Shown here one piece after another: positions 11,079 to 23,740 of a DNA stretch of 64,000 bases (its first letter is position 1; each line of letters starts with the position of its first letter). The DNA comes from Aspidiotus rigidus (lineage: Eukaryota; Arthropoda; Insecta; Hemiptera; Diaspididae). The stretch is from positions 2,418,001 to 2,482,000 of the forward strand of contig JAVHKY010000038.1 in NCBI GenBank assembly GCA_035079385.1, given 5' to 3'. The notes beneath the pieces are model-generated. The model was not told the origin of the DNA. It was given only the letters and a program-made list of their open reading frames with translations, and did not search any database. The translations under genes were made by a program, and so were the position numbers.

Positions 11079-12490
11079 TACCGTACTTCGAAACTTCTTG
11101 TATTATGTTTATATTTCGTTTTCTTAGTTATCACACTCGAATGTTGTGTATTCTTATGATTATTCCTTCATATTTGAATACCGAAAATTTGTAGCTATAA
11201 TTACTGGATTAAAAAGAAAAAAATCGTGCCTCTTCGTTTTGGGCCGGGCCCAGTGAATCAATGAGCTAAGTCGAGAGAGCAGCAGGTTGTAGAAGCCGAA
11301 ACCACGAGCAGCAGGAGCAAAAAAGGTACGGCAAACAATGTATAAGGTAAGGGTGGGAATGAATCGCGTGACTACGTTGCACTCCAGAGTCGAGGGATCG
11401 ACGACCGCCGTCTTGAGACAAATTGGTGAGTTTTCCTTTTTTTCATAAACTCTTTCGAGTTACAGCAAAGTCGAGAGAGCTGCAGGGATTCCCGGACGAG
11501 TCATCTCCCTCAATTCATCCCGGTTAAATTCATCCGAAGAGTGTGTTCATCTTCACTTCATCTCTTTTTTTCAACTTGTGATATAAAGGCCTTCTGAAGC
11601 CCCCTGTGACAACGTTCTCTGGTTATTTGACTAACTTTCTACGATCCATATGCGGTGCATGGACAACGTTTTTCCCATGGTGTCTGTTCTCACTACAAAT
11701 TGTACTACCACTTCTTACCGACGCATTATTCGCGAATTGGCTAGTCTGCGCGATTCCTTCATCACCTCGTCGAGATCCGAACCCGAGACCTTTCGCTTGA
11801 AAAGTACACTCGGTGAGTGGTCGTCGTCGTTGCAATAGTGATATACTAGTTCTGTCCTTGGTACTTGGAAAAATTTGCGGAAGATTTGATAGCCCTCTTA
11901 GCTCAGCGGTTACAGCAGTTTTTCGTTTACCAACAACCCCCCTTCCTTTAGTATTACCCCCATTGGTAAATATTGTGTCTTTCGTCCAAAATTATGGTTT
12001 CAGTACAAGTAAATACCAACGACAAAAAATTTTCAATTGAAGTGCGACTTCAAAATGTGTGCACCCAGGCAAAATGACGATGAGATTTTTGCCTACTTCC
12101 TGAAAGATAATAAATAAATCAAGAGTTTTCCTTGACAAGAATACGAGGCGGGAAGAAGAGGTTTCAATCAAGCAAGTATCTCTAAATGTGGTTGAGTCAC
12201 AAATATTTTAAGAGGATCGAAATCCTTATCCGATTGTGCATAAAGAAAATATTTTTGTACATACCGATATAATTGTTACAAGAAAAATGATGGAACTATC
12301 CAGAGAGTTGAAAAGGTATTTTTAGCAGTATTTTTGTACACCGATAAATTCGTGAATCTTGTGTTGTACCAGATATTATCAATTCTTTCAGACGAGAGGA
12401 CATTCAATTGCTCGAAAAAATTATCAGCAGTTGGCCTTAAGAAGAGGTAAGAAACACGGTTCCGATTTTGCATCACAATTCCGTATTCTC
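11079..12490. other. Non-coding DNA
   Basis: No supported gene. Several short ORFs exist, but none carries a domain signature. A tRNA-like A-box string near 11892-11920 lacks a B box or a cloverleaf and was rejected. Confidence 0.5.
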
Positions 12491-13540
12491 TTTAGTTCCA
12501 GTTTATGAAGTTGAGGAGTTATGCGATGATCTGATCGACAGTGAGATCGTACCTCCAGCAGTGGCGTAGATAAAAGGGGTGGGGGATATACCCCCAATTG
12601 CTTCAACTGGCGAAATTTGAGGGACGAAAATTGAAATTTTGAGCTCAATGGATCGAAGAGTCAAATGGAATGTGGTGCTTTTTGCGTCCCATGCAAAACA
12701 TTCGCCTCTACTGGTGGTAGGGGTTCTCTCAGCCACACGCGAAAATTTGATAATTGGAAAAGAGCAAAAGAAGTGAGTAACTCTGCATACGAGTCTGCGC
12801 AGTAGCATAGTTGCTGAAATTCGAGGAGGGGGAAGAGGAAAATCTCGATAAATCGTTAGGTTTAGTTATACCAAAGAAAAATCCTCCCCCTCCTCTCGAA
12901 TTTCGCTATTGGGGTACCAAATCGGGTGCTCCTCCAAGTAATTTTTCCAACACTTTCTCGAACAGGAGTTCAGGAGTCATGAAATCAAACAATATCATAT
13001 GAATGCAGTAGCTGATAGAACTACCTTCTTGACTTGCATGGCTGACCGGGGTCAAGGAATTGAAAATCTAGTGAATGAACTCAGAAAGAAACAGGTAATC
13101 GAGAATAGGATCAATATCACCCCTATCGTAGAATCAATAATCGTTTCTTTTTTTTCTTCCCCTTGGGGAAAAATCCCCCCCCCCCATTGCCTTTCTACAT
13201 CACTGACCTCCAGAGACGTAGATAGTAATGGACTACTTCAAAGATACACGTATAGGAAGACCAAACCGCAGGCGAACTGGTGGAAGACTGCCTATATTTC
13301 CAAATAAAATGTGAAACTGCTTCAAAAAGGTGCAGGACGGACTCCCAAGGACAGACAACACAATACAAGGTTGGCATCATGGTTTCGGGCGTTTTGTTCC
13401 AGATGCCCATGTCAACACCTTCAGGTTATGAGGACGCACTCCAAGTGAAACGAAGTCATTCGGAGACACGGGGGAAATACAGTATTGTAGGAGAGCAATC
13501 GAGCGACCGGACGATAAAAGTGTAAATGTTCAGGACTACT
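12491..13540 (+). pseudogene. MULE (FLYWCH-type) transposase relic, interrupted by a hAT element
   Basis: The pieces at 12491-12558 and 13214-13540 read on the plus strand as the C-terminal part of a Mutator-like transposase of the FLYWCH group. The first is VPVYEVEELCDDLIDSE. After the insertion come YFKDTRIGRPNRRR, a PIFPNKM segment ending in a TGA, and then GLPRTDNTIQGWHHGF, which matches the PRTNN-x-EGWH hallmark of the family. The sequence decays past about 13460 through frameshifts. The 647-bp hAT element lies between two copies of the target ACCTCCAG. The N-terminal FLYWCH finger and most of the catalytic domain are missing, so this is a dead fragment. Confidence 0.75.
12559..13205 (+). 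mobile_element. Internally deleted hAT element, 647 bp, TSD ACCTCCAG
   Basis: The left end is CAGTGGCGTAGATAAAAGG and the right end, on the other strand, CAGTGATGTAGAAAGG. The exact 8-bp duplication ACCTCCAG lies at 12551-12558 and 13206-13213. Inside, a plus-strand remnant (about 12645-12770) reads ECGAFCVPCKTF and then KFDNWKRAKE. This resembles the TTF-type zinc finger of ZMYM/DUF4371-like hAT transposases, so the autonomous parent is probably of that group. A C-run at about 13175-13185 lies near the right end. Confidence 0.88.
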
Positions 13541-13740
13541 TTCAGGGCATGCATAGCACGGAACCTTTCCTACTAAACCACGCATTTCAAGGACGAAAGC
13601 TCACGCAGTTGACAACTTTATATAGACAATAATCGCTACTCACTTGCAATCTGATACGGTATAACTTATGATCGAAAATCGGCAAGATAAGTAGGTCAGA
13701 AGAGCAGAATTCTCAAACATACGAACCATATTAATGAAAA

Positions 13741-13777
13741 GGGTAAAGGGCATGTACGTGCCTTGAGCCCTTTACCC
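13741..13777. repeat. Hairpin with 11-bp arms
   Basis: GGGTAAAGGGC at 13741-13751 and its exact reverse complement at 13767-13777, with a 15-nt loop. No T-run follows and no gene adjoins. The function is unknown. Confidence 0.7.
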
Positions 13778-16385
13778 TAAATTTTAGAAACGCCCCTTCG
13801 AGAGCTCTTTATTCTAAAACATTCGTATTTATTCTACTCGTGGCTCGATGACAGAGCAATGAGAACTCTCAACTTTCATCTTTCCTTCGTTGTGTAAAGA
13901 CCAGCTTGTGGTGCTAAGCTCCCTAGTTAGAACCCGGATCTCTCGCTTTTCAGAATCATTAAGTATTTGTTCCGACTTTGTAGAATACTGTCAATCATTT
14001 TTCCTTCTTCTTCTTTGGCTAGGTTCAGTTCTTTGTATTCGACTGAAGATGACGTACATGGTCGCGTCGGAACGTCGGTTCACATCTCTTTAGCAATAAA
14101 AGCCGTATACTCCGTATCCATAAAATTATTTTTGGAAGATCACAAAGCCTACCTCTTCGTGGTGTGTTCTCGGTAACGCTAATAAGCTTCATTTTACACA
14201 GATATAAAGATTTTGAATTTTGGTCGAGGAGTTGGTTCATATAACGAATTGTTAGTGACGCCATTTCACGGTAAGTTGATTCAACTATTTATCAGCACCA
14301 ATAAGTAGTGATATTCGAACATCAGGTACGAAGAAAAGAGAACTCGCCTTGTTCCAAAACAAGATGCCTTAGGACAAAGGCAACGAAAGGATCACAAAAT
14401 TCTCATTCCTATCCTCTGGATTTAGATACGTGCGCCTAAGCCTCGTGTACCTTCAATAAGGAAAATTTCAGCCTTTGAAATGAACGCCGTTCTCATCCCT
14501 CTTTTATTCTCCTTCGCAAAAAATCAACTAAGAGCGTCGGCCAGTAGGCTTATCGTGTGCTATGATCTGTTTGCTGTCGAAAACACGCAGTACAATATTT
14601 TGTGGACGTTACAAACAATAAAATACATTACGAAGACAGTTGACTGCATCTGTTATACGAGGTGTACGAGGGGAAGTCTGATAAGAACAAGATGTACGTG
14701 CGTTTATTTCTTTTCCTAATTCTATTTCTTCATATAATATAATATTTGCTGGCTCGTATAGTTCATACGCACGTTGCAACGCAGTGTCCATCCTATATCG
14801 TACGACCCTATTTTCAAACGTCAAGCATTCCTTTGTTTAGCGGTGTTTATCGCGGAAGAAAATTGAATCTACGAGCTTTTAAATGAAGAGTGTAAGCTCA
14901 GGAATGAACTGGTATCGTTGACAAACACCTCTTCGTACCGGAAAGGCGTCTTTTAGCCAGTCTGAACAAATGTCGGTTACGCAGCAGCCCATTATAAACG
15001 ATCGTTGCGAACACCACGCACGAGAAGATCACAATAGTGGAACTAACGAAAGTCCATTAACGTCTTAAGTTCGTTCATTTTCGCAGCTATTTAGTTCAGC
15101 TCGTAAATATTGGCAAAAATATCATTTTCTCTTCCGAACTCTGCTATCTGGCATTCGAATTTTCGCTCATTTTATCAGCTTCGCGTTTATGCCACACGTC
15201 CCCCTCCCACTGGTACGACTATCGTCGTTTTCCTGACGGGTTTTCATCTTTCTCCATTCGGAACATTATTCTTCTTACTCATTTCCACCTTCTCTCTTTT
15301 TCTTTCTTTCTCCATGTGTAACTTCATCTTTCGTGTCTGAATGAAAAACGAATGAATTTAATACGGTTGTTTATGGTGCAAACGGAGATCTTCGACTGCA
15401 GTGAAGTATGAACGCTCTTTTGATGTACCGCCCGGATAGCGAATGAAATTCGTCGGTCTGCCTTCGTTAACGTTTGTCTCGCGCGTATACCTGGCCGTGG
15501 AACACGGGTACATTCTCATTTTTCGTGATCGTTCGTCATAAAAGCGTGACATGAAAGCGTGTGTTTACAAGAGTAATACAGAGTGGTAAGATGGAAAAAG
15601 AATGAAATACGTTTCAATGAGATCTGTACACTTGCACGTATCGTTTGGAATTGCTTTGCAATTTAGGAAAATTCCCATTTGGGAACCCGTGGATCGAAGC
15701 TACAAAAAATTCGAAATATTTTGAACGCAGAAATGAGAACGACTGAATCAATGACGTTATCAAAGGTCGATAATTTCAAAATTTCACATACATCCCGAAA
15801 ATGAATGACAGTGAAATCCCAATGACCGCTCCAAGGTCAAACAACTGAGATGAAACATGTTACATAAGAGAGAAAAACAAGTTTTGCTTCACCCTGTCTT
15901 CTGGCATTGTTACATGAGAACCGAGGTTTACAAAGATAAAGGATGAACAACGTTTTCTAGTACGAGTATCTGGAAGCCGGAAAATACTTGCAACATTCTG
16001 AAAAATTTCTGAAAATTCTCAGCAATAAGATACAACATGTTTATAATATCTCCCATATCGGGATTAATCTCCATATTTTTGACGAGTCTGATCCAAAATA
16101 AGTATAGGGAAACCTTTTCTCAAATAAAACTGAGGAAAAAGAAAACTCGGAAATATTTCTCTGTTGACCTAGCGCTCAAACCTGAAATTGAGGCTACACT
16201 CCGTCTGATCAAAAGACTGTGACACCTGGAAAATTTCAATACTTGTACTACGTATCCTCAGATCGATGGTTTTTCAAACAGTAGCATGACTCGTTAAAAA
16301 AAATTACGACGACCAGAACAAGAAAAAATTTTCAATCTCAGGCTTTAAAGAGTTTAATAAAAAGGTTCACATTATGGTCGACGAA
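13778..16385. other. Non-coding DNA
   Basis: No supported gene or element. Short ORFs around 13.9-14.8 kb and 15.1-15.5 kb have no family signature. Confidence 0.5.
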
Positions 16386-18503
16386 CAGAGCAATTTCAAG
16401 CCAGTGAAACGACTCCAAGAGATCTTTTGGAGAAAGGGTTAAAATTCGGGTTACCCCCTCTTAATAATGCTAACACTTTGGCCAATGTTGTTGCGGACCT
16501 CGAAATAAAAATTGGGCCTGGGGTCAATACTCAGAAAGCGTGTGCCGCCTTTGTCCGCGATACCTCCCTCCCTCGTATAAATGATTTGGGTTTTGAGGTG
16601 ATTAAGAGGATCAAGAGGAAGGTCAGGGAGGAGGGCTTAACCATTACTAAGGCTGATAAAGGGAATGCCATTGTCGTTATGGATAAGTCCTCTTACGTCT
16701 CCAAGGTCTATGACGTTCTCGACCAGTGTGGCGCCAAGGAAAATGCGGATTTCAATTTTCCAAATCACGTCAACGAAGTTAGACGTGTTCTAAACACTTG
16801 TGAATTTATTATTAAGACCCCAAAGCTTAAAAGAATGCTTTTTGAGCCCAATCCAGTGCCACCCCTCTTGTACGGGCTACCTAAGGTTCATAAGAGGGAC
16901 ACCCCGATGCGGCCGGTCGTTTCTTTTGTGTCTTCCCCCACGTACTTCTTGACGAAATTTTTGGACCGTTGGTTCAAATCTAGAGTGGAATTTGAGTCAT
17001 CCTACTCTGTGAAGAATTCGGTCTCTTTGGCTAATAAGCTTAAGGATGACATTCTTCCGCCTAATTCAACCCTACGCTCCTTTGATGTTGTCGGCTTATT
17101 TCCGAGTATCCCTAGAGTTACTGCCATGCAACATATGGGAGACCTTTTGATCCAATCTAATATCTGTCAGGAAGAGTTGACAGAATTTTTTAATTTACTC
17201 AATATTTGTTGATCTCCCAACTTTTGCAAATTTGAAGGCAAATTTTTCGAATTTCCTGAGGAGGTAGGTATCCCTATTGGCTCTCCTCTGGGTTCCCTCA
17301 TTTCGGAGGTTTTCATGTCTGAATTTGAGCTTGATCTCTTTTCCTCTGGTCAGGGGTTTTTGGGTCATATATATTATTGGCACAGGTACGTCGACGATGT
17401 GTTGTGTTTGTGGACCGGTCAACGGGATCTCCTTTTGGAGTTTCTCAGGTATCTTAACAGTTTACACCCATCCATCAAATTCACGTTAGAAATAGGCGGT
17501 TCATCTATAAATTTTTTTGGACCTTACTATCTCTAATAGAGAAGGTGCCCACGAATTCGCCATATATAGAAAAGATACCTCGACCGATATTACTGTCCAC
17601 GGCAGATCTTTCTGCCCGATTGCTCACAAATATGCCGGTTTTAATAGTTATATCCACCGGTTGACGAGTATTCCATTAGGTCAGCTCGCTTTTCAACAGG
17701 AGCTTTTGACTATAGAGCACTTGGCCAGAGTGAACGAGATCAGCTTGGATATTGACTTGATGGTCCATAGGAAATTGACTCGGAAATGCCTTGATTCCAC
17801 TACCTCCCTCCCCCGTAATCCAGCGTCAGATAGTAGGAAACGTTGGATTAGGCTTCCGTTTTAGGGGAAATTTTCTTCCCAATTAGGTCGTGTCCTCCGC
17901 CCATTTGGGTTTCGGCCAGTGTTTTACAATCTGAACACTGGAAAAAGCTTGTTCGTTAAGTTAAAGGACCCCATCCCACTGGTCGAAAGAAGCGAGGTTT
18001 ACAAAATTGAGTGTAATGATTGCAATGGAATTTATATAGGCGAGACTGGACGTCAGCTCAAAATTAGAATAGATGAGCATAGGAAGGCGTGGGAAAAGAA
18101 GAAATTGTGTGATTCGGCTTTTGCGGACCATCTTATTATCACTGGCCATGGTTTCATAGAGGGATTCGAGTCCCTCCTCCATAGAGAGTCCTCGGCTTTC
18201 AAACGTATCGCGCTAGAACACATCGAAATTATTCGCCATCTGAATAACGATAACCTAAATGTGCTTAACAGGTACATACCTGATGAGGGTTTGATTGAAT
18301 TAGTTTACGAGTATGATCCACATTGTGATGACTCGCTAGTTCAGTCATGTCCTCCTCGGTAGTTCTTGTTGCCGGCCGGAGTTGGTTCAGTTGCTTTCAC
18401 GTCCCCGTTTACAATGATTTTTTAATCGAAAGCGCTCCGGTGTTTTTTCATTTCTGTGGCTCTATTCAAATTACTCCGTACGTTTTAATCGTTGAGTATG
18501 TCG
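16386..18503 (+). pseudogene. Penelope-like element copy 1: reverse transcriptase plus GIY-YIG endonuclease
   Basis: The RT begins near 16386, so the element is 5'-truncated. Visible RT motifs are TKADKGNAIVVM, LLYGLPKVHK, MRPVVSFVSSPTY, RSFDVVGLFPSIP, VGIPIGSPLGS and the catalytic HRYVDDVL at about 17380-17403. The C-terminal GIY-YIG nuclease (about 17990-18240) keeps ECNDCNGIYIGETGRQLK and RIDEHRKAW, then ADHLIITGH. There are three visible lesions: a TGA at 17210-17212 in place of a conserved Trp, a frameshift near 17515, and a TAG at 17862-17864. Downstream lie the conserved 3' motif TTTAATCGAAAGCGCTCCGG (18421-18440) and, at 18498, the ATG of the next tandem unit's ORF. The RT copies RNA at target ends and the nuclease nicks DNA. 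This copy is inactive. Confidence 0.93.
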
Positions 18504-21284
18504 TCGTTAGAACCAGTGAAACGAATTGAATTGAATGGGATGTAGGAATTGTTCAGATGTGTATCAAGAATGGAAAACTTCCTCACAACTAACAGGACAG
18601 AAAATAGCAGACTTTCCTAGTTTCTCACTTCTACTCACACCTGTGAGTCGCCTCCTCCCTACATTTTCTCATCTTTTATCCCTGGAAGCCTCTTATGATC
18701 TTCCACCACCCTCTGCTCAGTCTGGCTCCTCCTCCACGCATGTTCCTAGAACTCGTTCCTAAGCCACCCTGTGCCTGGTACCCTAGGTAATTGGGTGGGA
18801 AATGTCGCAAATATCGAGAACTTGTCCATAATACGTAGTGATACCTGAAAATACTTTTTGAAGAAGACATGTGAGCTATACACATTCAGACCTTCGGTTC
18901 CGGGTAAATGTCCACGACCCAAAAGTACTTGAAAAATTCATCACTTCTGAGCTACATCTAGGAACAAGAAAATTCCAGAAAATTTTGCTGATGATGGAGC
19001 TCCGAAATTTTTGCTCGATGGCTGAGTGGTTTAGTCGCGAACATATTTCTCCGACTCGCACGATTAAAATGGACACGACCCCGCAGCAGTATCTTATGGT
19101 CCCCCTCGATGTAAGTACTTAATCTTAGACAATTTGACTCTTCTTATTATTTTCTGGTTCGACCCGTTAAGGACTTGCACGATCCACGACTCTCTTAATC
19201 TTCTTTTATTTCTAATGATTAATTTACTCTCGTTCGCGAGACTGATGGATAGATGTTTTATTCTCTGTCCGTTAGGTTCTCAATGAGCAGTACCGCCGAG
19301 TGCCGAACAAACGCAATTTTATGTACTTCTCTCATCAACGCAAATTAGTGTACTTCTTTCACTCTTCATTAAAATAAATATATTATTCTATCTCATGTAT
19401 ATCTCGATATTTTCTTCAGATTGAGTTTTCAGCACGTCTTCCACTGCAGTAAAGCCACTCTAGCTATTCCCCTTTTGCATTTCCCACACTGGTACTCCTC
19501 CCCGGACCACTCTTTGCCTAGTACCTAGGCATCCCGAGGTAGAGAGTGACGAAAATATTGAGAACTAGTCCATCGAAAAAACTCATAATAGTTGCATCTG
19601 AACACACCTCCATCTTTCCCGAAAAATCGATCGTACATGAATTGATAATCGAAATTCAAATGGAACACCTTCTCTGCTCAGCAGCCGCGACTTTTTTCCG
19701 TTCCGTAGGTTTCTTTTCCTTGCGCAGATCCTCAGGACGCCAATACGATACACAATTATGACGAATGCACCCGTGTAGAAACAATTCTGTCCAGCACTTG
19801 CTTCAAAATTTCTGTCATTCTGTCAAATGATTCCACCATGGTCGCGGATGATAGCAGTATTTGGTTATGGGCATAGGATGGAAACATCCGCCTCGCCGGA
19901 GTTTGTTCAGCTTCGAGAGAGCAATCTGACACAAGTAAAAATTCGTAAAATAGTTCTCATGGCTTTCGATATGACTCGGAAATTATGCTCACAAGTATCA
20001 AGAAAGGTCCACATTTTCCAACATTTGGAGGGAAATCGTTTAAAATCTAATCGACCATACTCCCCAAATTGAACTTCATACCCGTGCAAGAGGAATAAAA
20101 ATCACACCATTATTTCCGGAATTAATATTCGCGGCGAAATTTGATGTGGGTAAAAAAAACTGTCTGGTATATATCTAGAAGAATTTTTTTGCAACCTTTT
20201 AAAGATACGAACGTGAAATTCGTCGAAAAATAATTTTCGCGAAACACGGCTACTGTACATAGTAGAACCAGAAGGTTTTTCATTCTTCGACCGTACAATA
20301 CGCTAAAATAAATTTGAATAAATTCTGCATCCGAAGCAATTTCACAAACGTCGAGCTCTAGCTTCTCAGCATAGAAATATAAGTTACACTGAATACCTTG
20401 GGTAGAGTACAGCATCTCATTAGAGTTTTATCCTTTTTTTTCCGCTCATATTTCCCTTCGCCCTCTTGGTCCCTTGTCCATTTCTTTCTTTTTACACCGC
20501 AGTATTTTCAGATGGCTCCGAGTTATGTAACTATGGCATTCTTATCCGCTACACCCATCAGTAACAAACAGACGGAGAAAGAAGTCAAATTTTATTCACG
20601 ACCAACAACCATAGTATCGGTTGAGCACATAGATCGTACAATCGTTAACATTTATTGCTTGTAGGTCAGACGGACGAGCCTACACCATGGGTATACCGTA
20701 TGCTGATGCTGTAGCACACGCACATGTACGTCTAACTGCATCTTGAACAATCATCAGGAAGACGAACACGCTTCGGAATTGTAATTACGGTAGCAAAAAT
20801 CGAAATAAAACACAATTTATACCGTATATACGCAGTCGGAGGCGATATTATTTTAACCTTTGTTAAGAGCCGTGTCTCTGTGCTCGCGTACTCTCGTATA
20901 CGTACGCGAGATGGACGCTTTTTATTTGCGGCGTAATTTGAAATTATAAATTATTCTTATCGCGGCTATCTATCCGCCGATAATTGATTGCACGGTCGAG
21001 TATCTTATTTCTATAATAAATCGTGCTCGTTTGCGTAAGACATTACAAATACGTTAGAGCGAGACGTTTCCCCGGTCGAGAACGTCTGCTCATTTGCGGT
21101 ACACGAGTACACGGTACGGTTTTTTCCACGTTCGTGAAATTGTTTTCCGATATTAATTCTAGCGAGCAGGGACATAAGCGTATCCCTTACCGAGGGGGTT
21201 GAGAATGTGACTCGGATCTCTCGTTAAATTCGTTTCGGATGAATAAATTCAAATGGGAAGAGGGTACTGATAATCAGTAGTTAC
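18504..21284. other. Non-coding DNA with a weak duplicated segment
   Basis: No gene is supported. Around 18765-18835 and 19508-19575 there are similar strings (TGCCTGGTACC-type, then ATATCGAGAACTTGTCCAT against ATATTGAGAACTAGTCCAT), suggesting an old local duplication. The 20.8-21.2 kb part is mixed CpG-containing intergenic sequence. Confidence 0.45.
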
Positions 21285-23670
21285 GGGGTCTTACTTCCAT
21301 CGGAATTTCTTAGGAAGTCTATGGTGTTGCATTTGAGACCTAAGTTCGCAAAATTCCGGTTATACTCCGATTGTAAGGTCACGACCAAGAAACTGGAAAC
21401 TTATAAGAGGGAGAAGTGGATAAGAACGGAATTGCGGAGATGGCATGGTAAATATTAAGGACTGCAGGTATGCGCATCTTTCAATGTAAACAAACTTGAA
21501 CAAACGAATACCGGTGGAGGCATCCCTTTCAGATTATCACAACGACGAAGTTCGTCGTTGTGATAATCTGAAAGGGATGCCTCCACCGGTATTCGTTTGT
21601 TCAAGTTTGTTTACATTGAAAGATGCGCATACCTGCAGTCCTTAGTAAATATAATAGTACGACTAGATTAAACCTTTTGGTCCATTCGAGACCTCCCCAT
21701 TGAGTTTGATTACTGTATGCGTGACGTCAATGAATGTGTCGGAAGTTTGAGGTGAACCTGAAGGAGAAGAAAAATAGGAAGTTGTCCTCCCTCATGAATG
21801 ATAATGTTGATAATGGTTGAGGAAGGGCTTAGTGACGGTGTCGTCGTTCAGAAATCCCCCCTCCCCCCAATAAGTAATATTTAGGTGGTTTTCAATGGTG
21901 ACGAAACAGCCCTCCTTAAGAAAGGTTTAAAATTCAGTCTACCTCCTGTCAAGATGGATGAAACTTTGGCGAATGTTGTTGCGGATCTTGCTGTTAAAAT
22001 TGACCCTGGTTTCAATAGCCAAAAAGTCTGTGCTGAAATAGTCCGCAATAACCCCCTCCCTCGCATGAGTAACAAATTGGGAGGTATGATCCAAGGTTTA
22101 TAGAGGAAGATTCAATCGTCACCAAGGCTGACAAGGGCAATGCTGTTTTGGTGATGGAGAAATCCGCCTATGCTTCTAAGGTCCACGAAGTGCTCCGGCA
22201 GTGTGGTGCTAAAGAGACTGAGGATTTCAGCTTCCCTAAGCATGTTAAAGAAGTTAGAGTGTCATCAACAAGTTTGAGGCTATTAGCAGAAAAACCCTCC
22301 TTGTTCCTAACCCCCACGCCCCCCTCCTTTACGGGCTGCCTAAAGTGCATAAGAATAATAGGCCGATGCGACCCGTGGTTTCATTCATTTCCTCTCCCAC
22401 CTAACTTCTTGCCAAATTCCTGGACCGTTGGTTTAAACATCACATTGATTTTGAATCTCCTCATTCGGTCTGGAATTCGGCCTCTTCAACTGACGTCTTG
22501 AAAGGTGTAAATCTTCCCCGGGAACGACCCTCTGCTCGCTTGATGTTGTTGGTTTGTTCCCGAATATTCCCGAGGCTGCTACTATCCAGCGTATGGGTGC
22601 GCTACTTGTCAAAGCCAACATTCCTCACAATGCGTTTCAAAAATTTTTCGATCTCCTGAATCTTTTCTGGTCCCTCAACTATTGGAAATTCGTAGGCATC
22701 CCTATTGGATCACCTTTAGGCTCTCTAATCTGCGAAATTTTCATTTCTAAGTTTGAGCTTGACTGCTTTTCCTCGAACCAGGTGTTACTTAATCATATTC
22801 ACTATTGGCACAGGTACTTTGATGACGTTTTATGCACCTCGATAGGTCCACCAGATCTCCTTGGTGAGTTTCTGAGGTATCTCAATTGCTCGTACCATTC
22901 CATAAAATTTACCTTGGAAATAGTGGTATTTTCCATGAACTTTTTGGTTTTATCGATATCTGATACTTCGACCGATGTTTTAGGCCACGGAGGTTCCTCC
23001 TGTTCTGTTGCTCATAAGATGGCTGCCTTCAACAGCCTAGTTCACAGACTGACCTTTGAGTCAGGCTGCTTTCAAGAAAGAATCACTCGCAATAAAACAT
23101 CTGGCCAGAGTGAATGGGGTCAGTGTCAATGTTGACGTGATGGTTCGGAGGAAATTCACGAGAAACATTCTTGATTCCACCACCTCCCTCCCTCGGGACA
23201 CGATCCATGATCGTCGTATGCGTTAGATCAGTGTTCCTTTCTTGGGGAAGTTCTCTCTCCAATTGGGTCGGGCCCTCCGCCCGTTTGGCTTCAAACCCGC
23301 GTTTTACAACCCTACCACAGTCAAAGGGCTGTTTGCGAGGCTGAAGGATCCCATACCCGTTGATGGGGAGTGGTGTTTATAAGTTGGAATGTAGGGATTG
23401 TGGAGGCTTTTATATTGGTGAGAGGTTAGAGTAGCTGAGCACCTGAAGTCGTGGAATAAGGGACACTTAGGGGAGTCAGACAGCGGCCACAGCTTCCGTG
23501 AGGGATCGGAGAAGCTCTTCCATAAGGAGAACTCATACCGAAAACGCATCGCTCTCGAGCATATAAAGTTAATGCGTCATCTAAACACCGATGGCTTTAC
23601 TGTACCCACCTCGTACATTCCGAAAGATGGCTTGATTGAACTGGTTTATGGTTCCTTTCGCTAATATTAT
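21285..23670 (+). pseudogene. Penelope-like element copy 2 (second subfamily), heavily decayed
   Basis: The N-terminal region is present from about 21300 (FLRKSMVLHLRPKFAKF, then EKWIRTELRRWH), matching copy 4's N-terminus. It is then interrupted by a 189-bp palindromic element. The RT continues at 21885 with DETALLKKGLKFSLPPV and DETLANVVADLAVKI, then loses frame near 22100 and 22250. A long open piece at 22554-23135 holds GIPIGSPLGSLICE and HRYFDDVLC, with Phe in place of Val in the YVDD-type motif. The GIY-YIG end (about 23360-23600) is damaged, and the GIY box reads GGFYIGE. It ends near 23660. Wording and codon differences from copies 1 and 3 show an older, separate subfamily. Confidence 0.88.
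21456..21644. mobile_element. Perfectly palindromic 189-bp element with 8-bp TSD
   Basis: The entire element is one perfect inverted repeat: 94-bp arms (21456-21549 and 21551-21644) around a single G at 21550. Both termini read TAAGGACTGCAGGTATGCG towards the centre. It is flanked by the exact 8-bp repeat GTAAATAT at 21448-21455 and 21645-21652, and Penelope coding sequence continues on both sides, so it is a clean insertion. There is no coding capacity. It resembles a foldback/MITE whose two arms have no unique spacer. The family is unknown. An assembly hairpin artefact is unlikely, because that would not create a target duplication. Confidence 0.9.
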
Positions 23671-23740
23671 GGATAATCGTAACTTAGAAGAACGTATTCG
23701 TTTAAGTCTACGCTAGTTGTCGTCCTCGAAGTTCACAATA

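Noticed and set aside
11885..11925. tRNA-like A-box string (TAGCTCAGCGG)
   Set aside because: No anticodon arm, T-arm (GGTTCGA) or acceptor pairing follows, so it is not a tRNA. It could at best be a SINE or pseudo-tRNA trace.
19019..19045. Second tRNA-like string (TGGCTGAGTGGTTTA)
   Set aside because: No B box or cloverleaf downstream. Most likely chance.
21456..21644. Palindrome as a library or assembly hairpin artefact
   Set aside because: An artefact would not be framed by an exact 8-bp duplication nor let the Penelope sequence resume cleanly. Kept as an element, with long-read confirmation suggested.
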